Shown in pieces: positions 13,303-13,496 of a stretch of DNA of 13,496 nucleotides. Within the stretch, counting starts at the first letter, position 1. Each line of letters begins with the position of its first letter. The stretch covers positions 1-13,496 of the forward strand of contig JAFKLV010000262.1 in the NCBI GenBank assembly GCA_017304125.1. Reading direction: 5' to 3'. The notes below the pieces were generated by a model, which worked only from the letters and a program-made list of their open reading frames with translations, did not search any database and was not told the DNA's origin. The translations under genes were made by a program, and so were the position numbers. This stretch comes from Sphingomonadales bacterium (GTDB lineage Bacteria > Pseudomonadota > Alphaproteobacteria > Sphingomonadales > Sphingomonadaceae).

Positions 13303-13496
13303 TCAGCGGCATTCTTTCTTGCCCGAGCGCTCGATCGCCCGGCCCGCCAGCGCACCGACCGCTGCGCCGCCCAACGTCCCAAGCGTGCGGTCGCCACGGG
13401 TGTCGATCGTGCGGCCGAGTAAGGCGCCCGCCGCGCCGCCGATCAGCAGCCCGGTCGTTCCATCCGGCTTGCGGCAGCGCATGCGGCCGTCCTTTC
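13303..13496 (-). CDS. Glycine-zipper domain protein, C-terminal part
   Basis: The minus-strand frame is open from the right edge to TGA at 13303-13305, giving the last 64 codons. The visible part has two glycine-rich helices, 'GLLIGGAAGALLGRTID' and 'LGTLGGAAVGALAGRAIE', joined by a polar turn (DTRGDRT). This is the glycine-zipper 2TM pattern found in small envelope proteins such as the 17-kDa surface antigen family. It ends 'SGKKECR', with cysteines on both sides of the zippers. The N-terminus, which would show a signal peptide or lipobox, lies outside the window. Function is unknown; an envelope location is likely. Confidence 0.8.
   Translation of the reverse strand, partial: KDGRMRCRKPDGTTGLLIGGAAGALLGRTIDTRGDRTLGTLGGAAVGALAGRAIERSGKKECR

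Overview
The window looks like a chromosomal stretch of a GC-rich alphaproteobacterium, most likely a sphingomonad. The reasons are very high GC with a strong third-position bias, a TonB-box-like segment of the 'DVIVTA' kind, a sdhCDA block joined by 1-nt stop/start overlaps, a soluble chemotaxis-type transducer behind a CtrA-like box, and PrmA and PhhA of alphaproteobacterial type. This placement is an inference from style and gene content. No rRNA, tRNA, CRISPR array, insertion sequence or prophage was seen.

Left end (1-1016): the 5' part of folK (minus strand, running off the window) is divergent from a family 5 uracil-DNA glycosylase, with 26 bp between their starts. Next comes a tightly packed plus-strand block (1161-6639): a GT2 glycosyltransferase, a ChbG/HpnK-type (YdjC) deacetylase, a FecI-like ECF sigma factor, a FecR-like anti-sigma regulator and an STN-domain TonB-dependent receptor. 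Junctions are -4, +6, -8 and -50 nt. The last three genes form a complete cell-surface signalling relay. The tight junction to a glycan-modifying pair is the most interesting arrangement in the window. A strong 11-bp hairpin (6648-6673) separates this block from the convergent sdh genes.

Middle (6682-9295, minus strand): sdhC-sdhD-sdhA encode the membrane anchors and flavoprotein of succinate dehydrogenase. sdhB, the iron-sulfur subunit, does not follow sdhA here. Divergent from sdhC is a soluble methyl-accepting-type transducer with a globin-like but histidine-poor sensor region. It is followed by prmA.

Right end (11860-13496, minus strand): phhA (phenylalanine 4-monooxygenase), an osmC-type peroxidase with an inverted repeat touching its ribosome binding site, and the C-terminal part of a glycine-zipper protein that enters from the right edge. 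Hairpins separate these genes. phhA appears to have a -10 element so close to its ATG that its mRNA may be leaderless.
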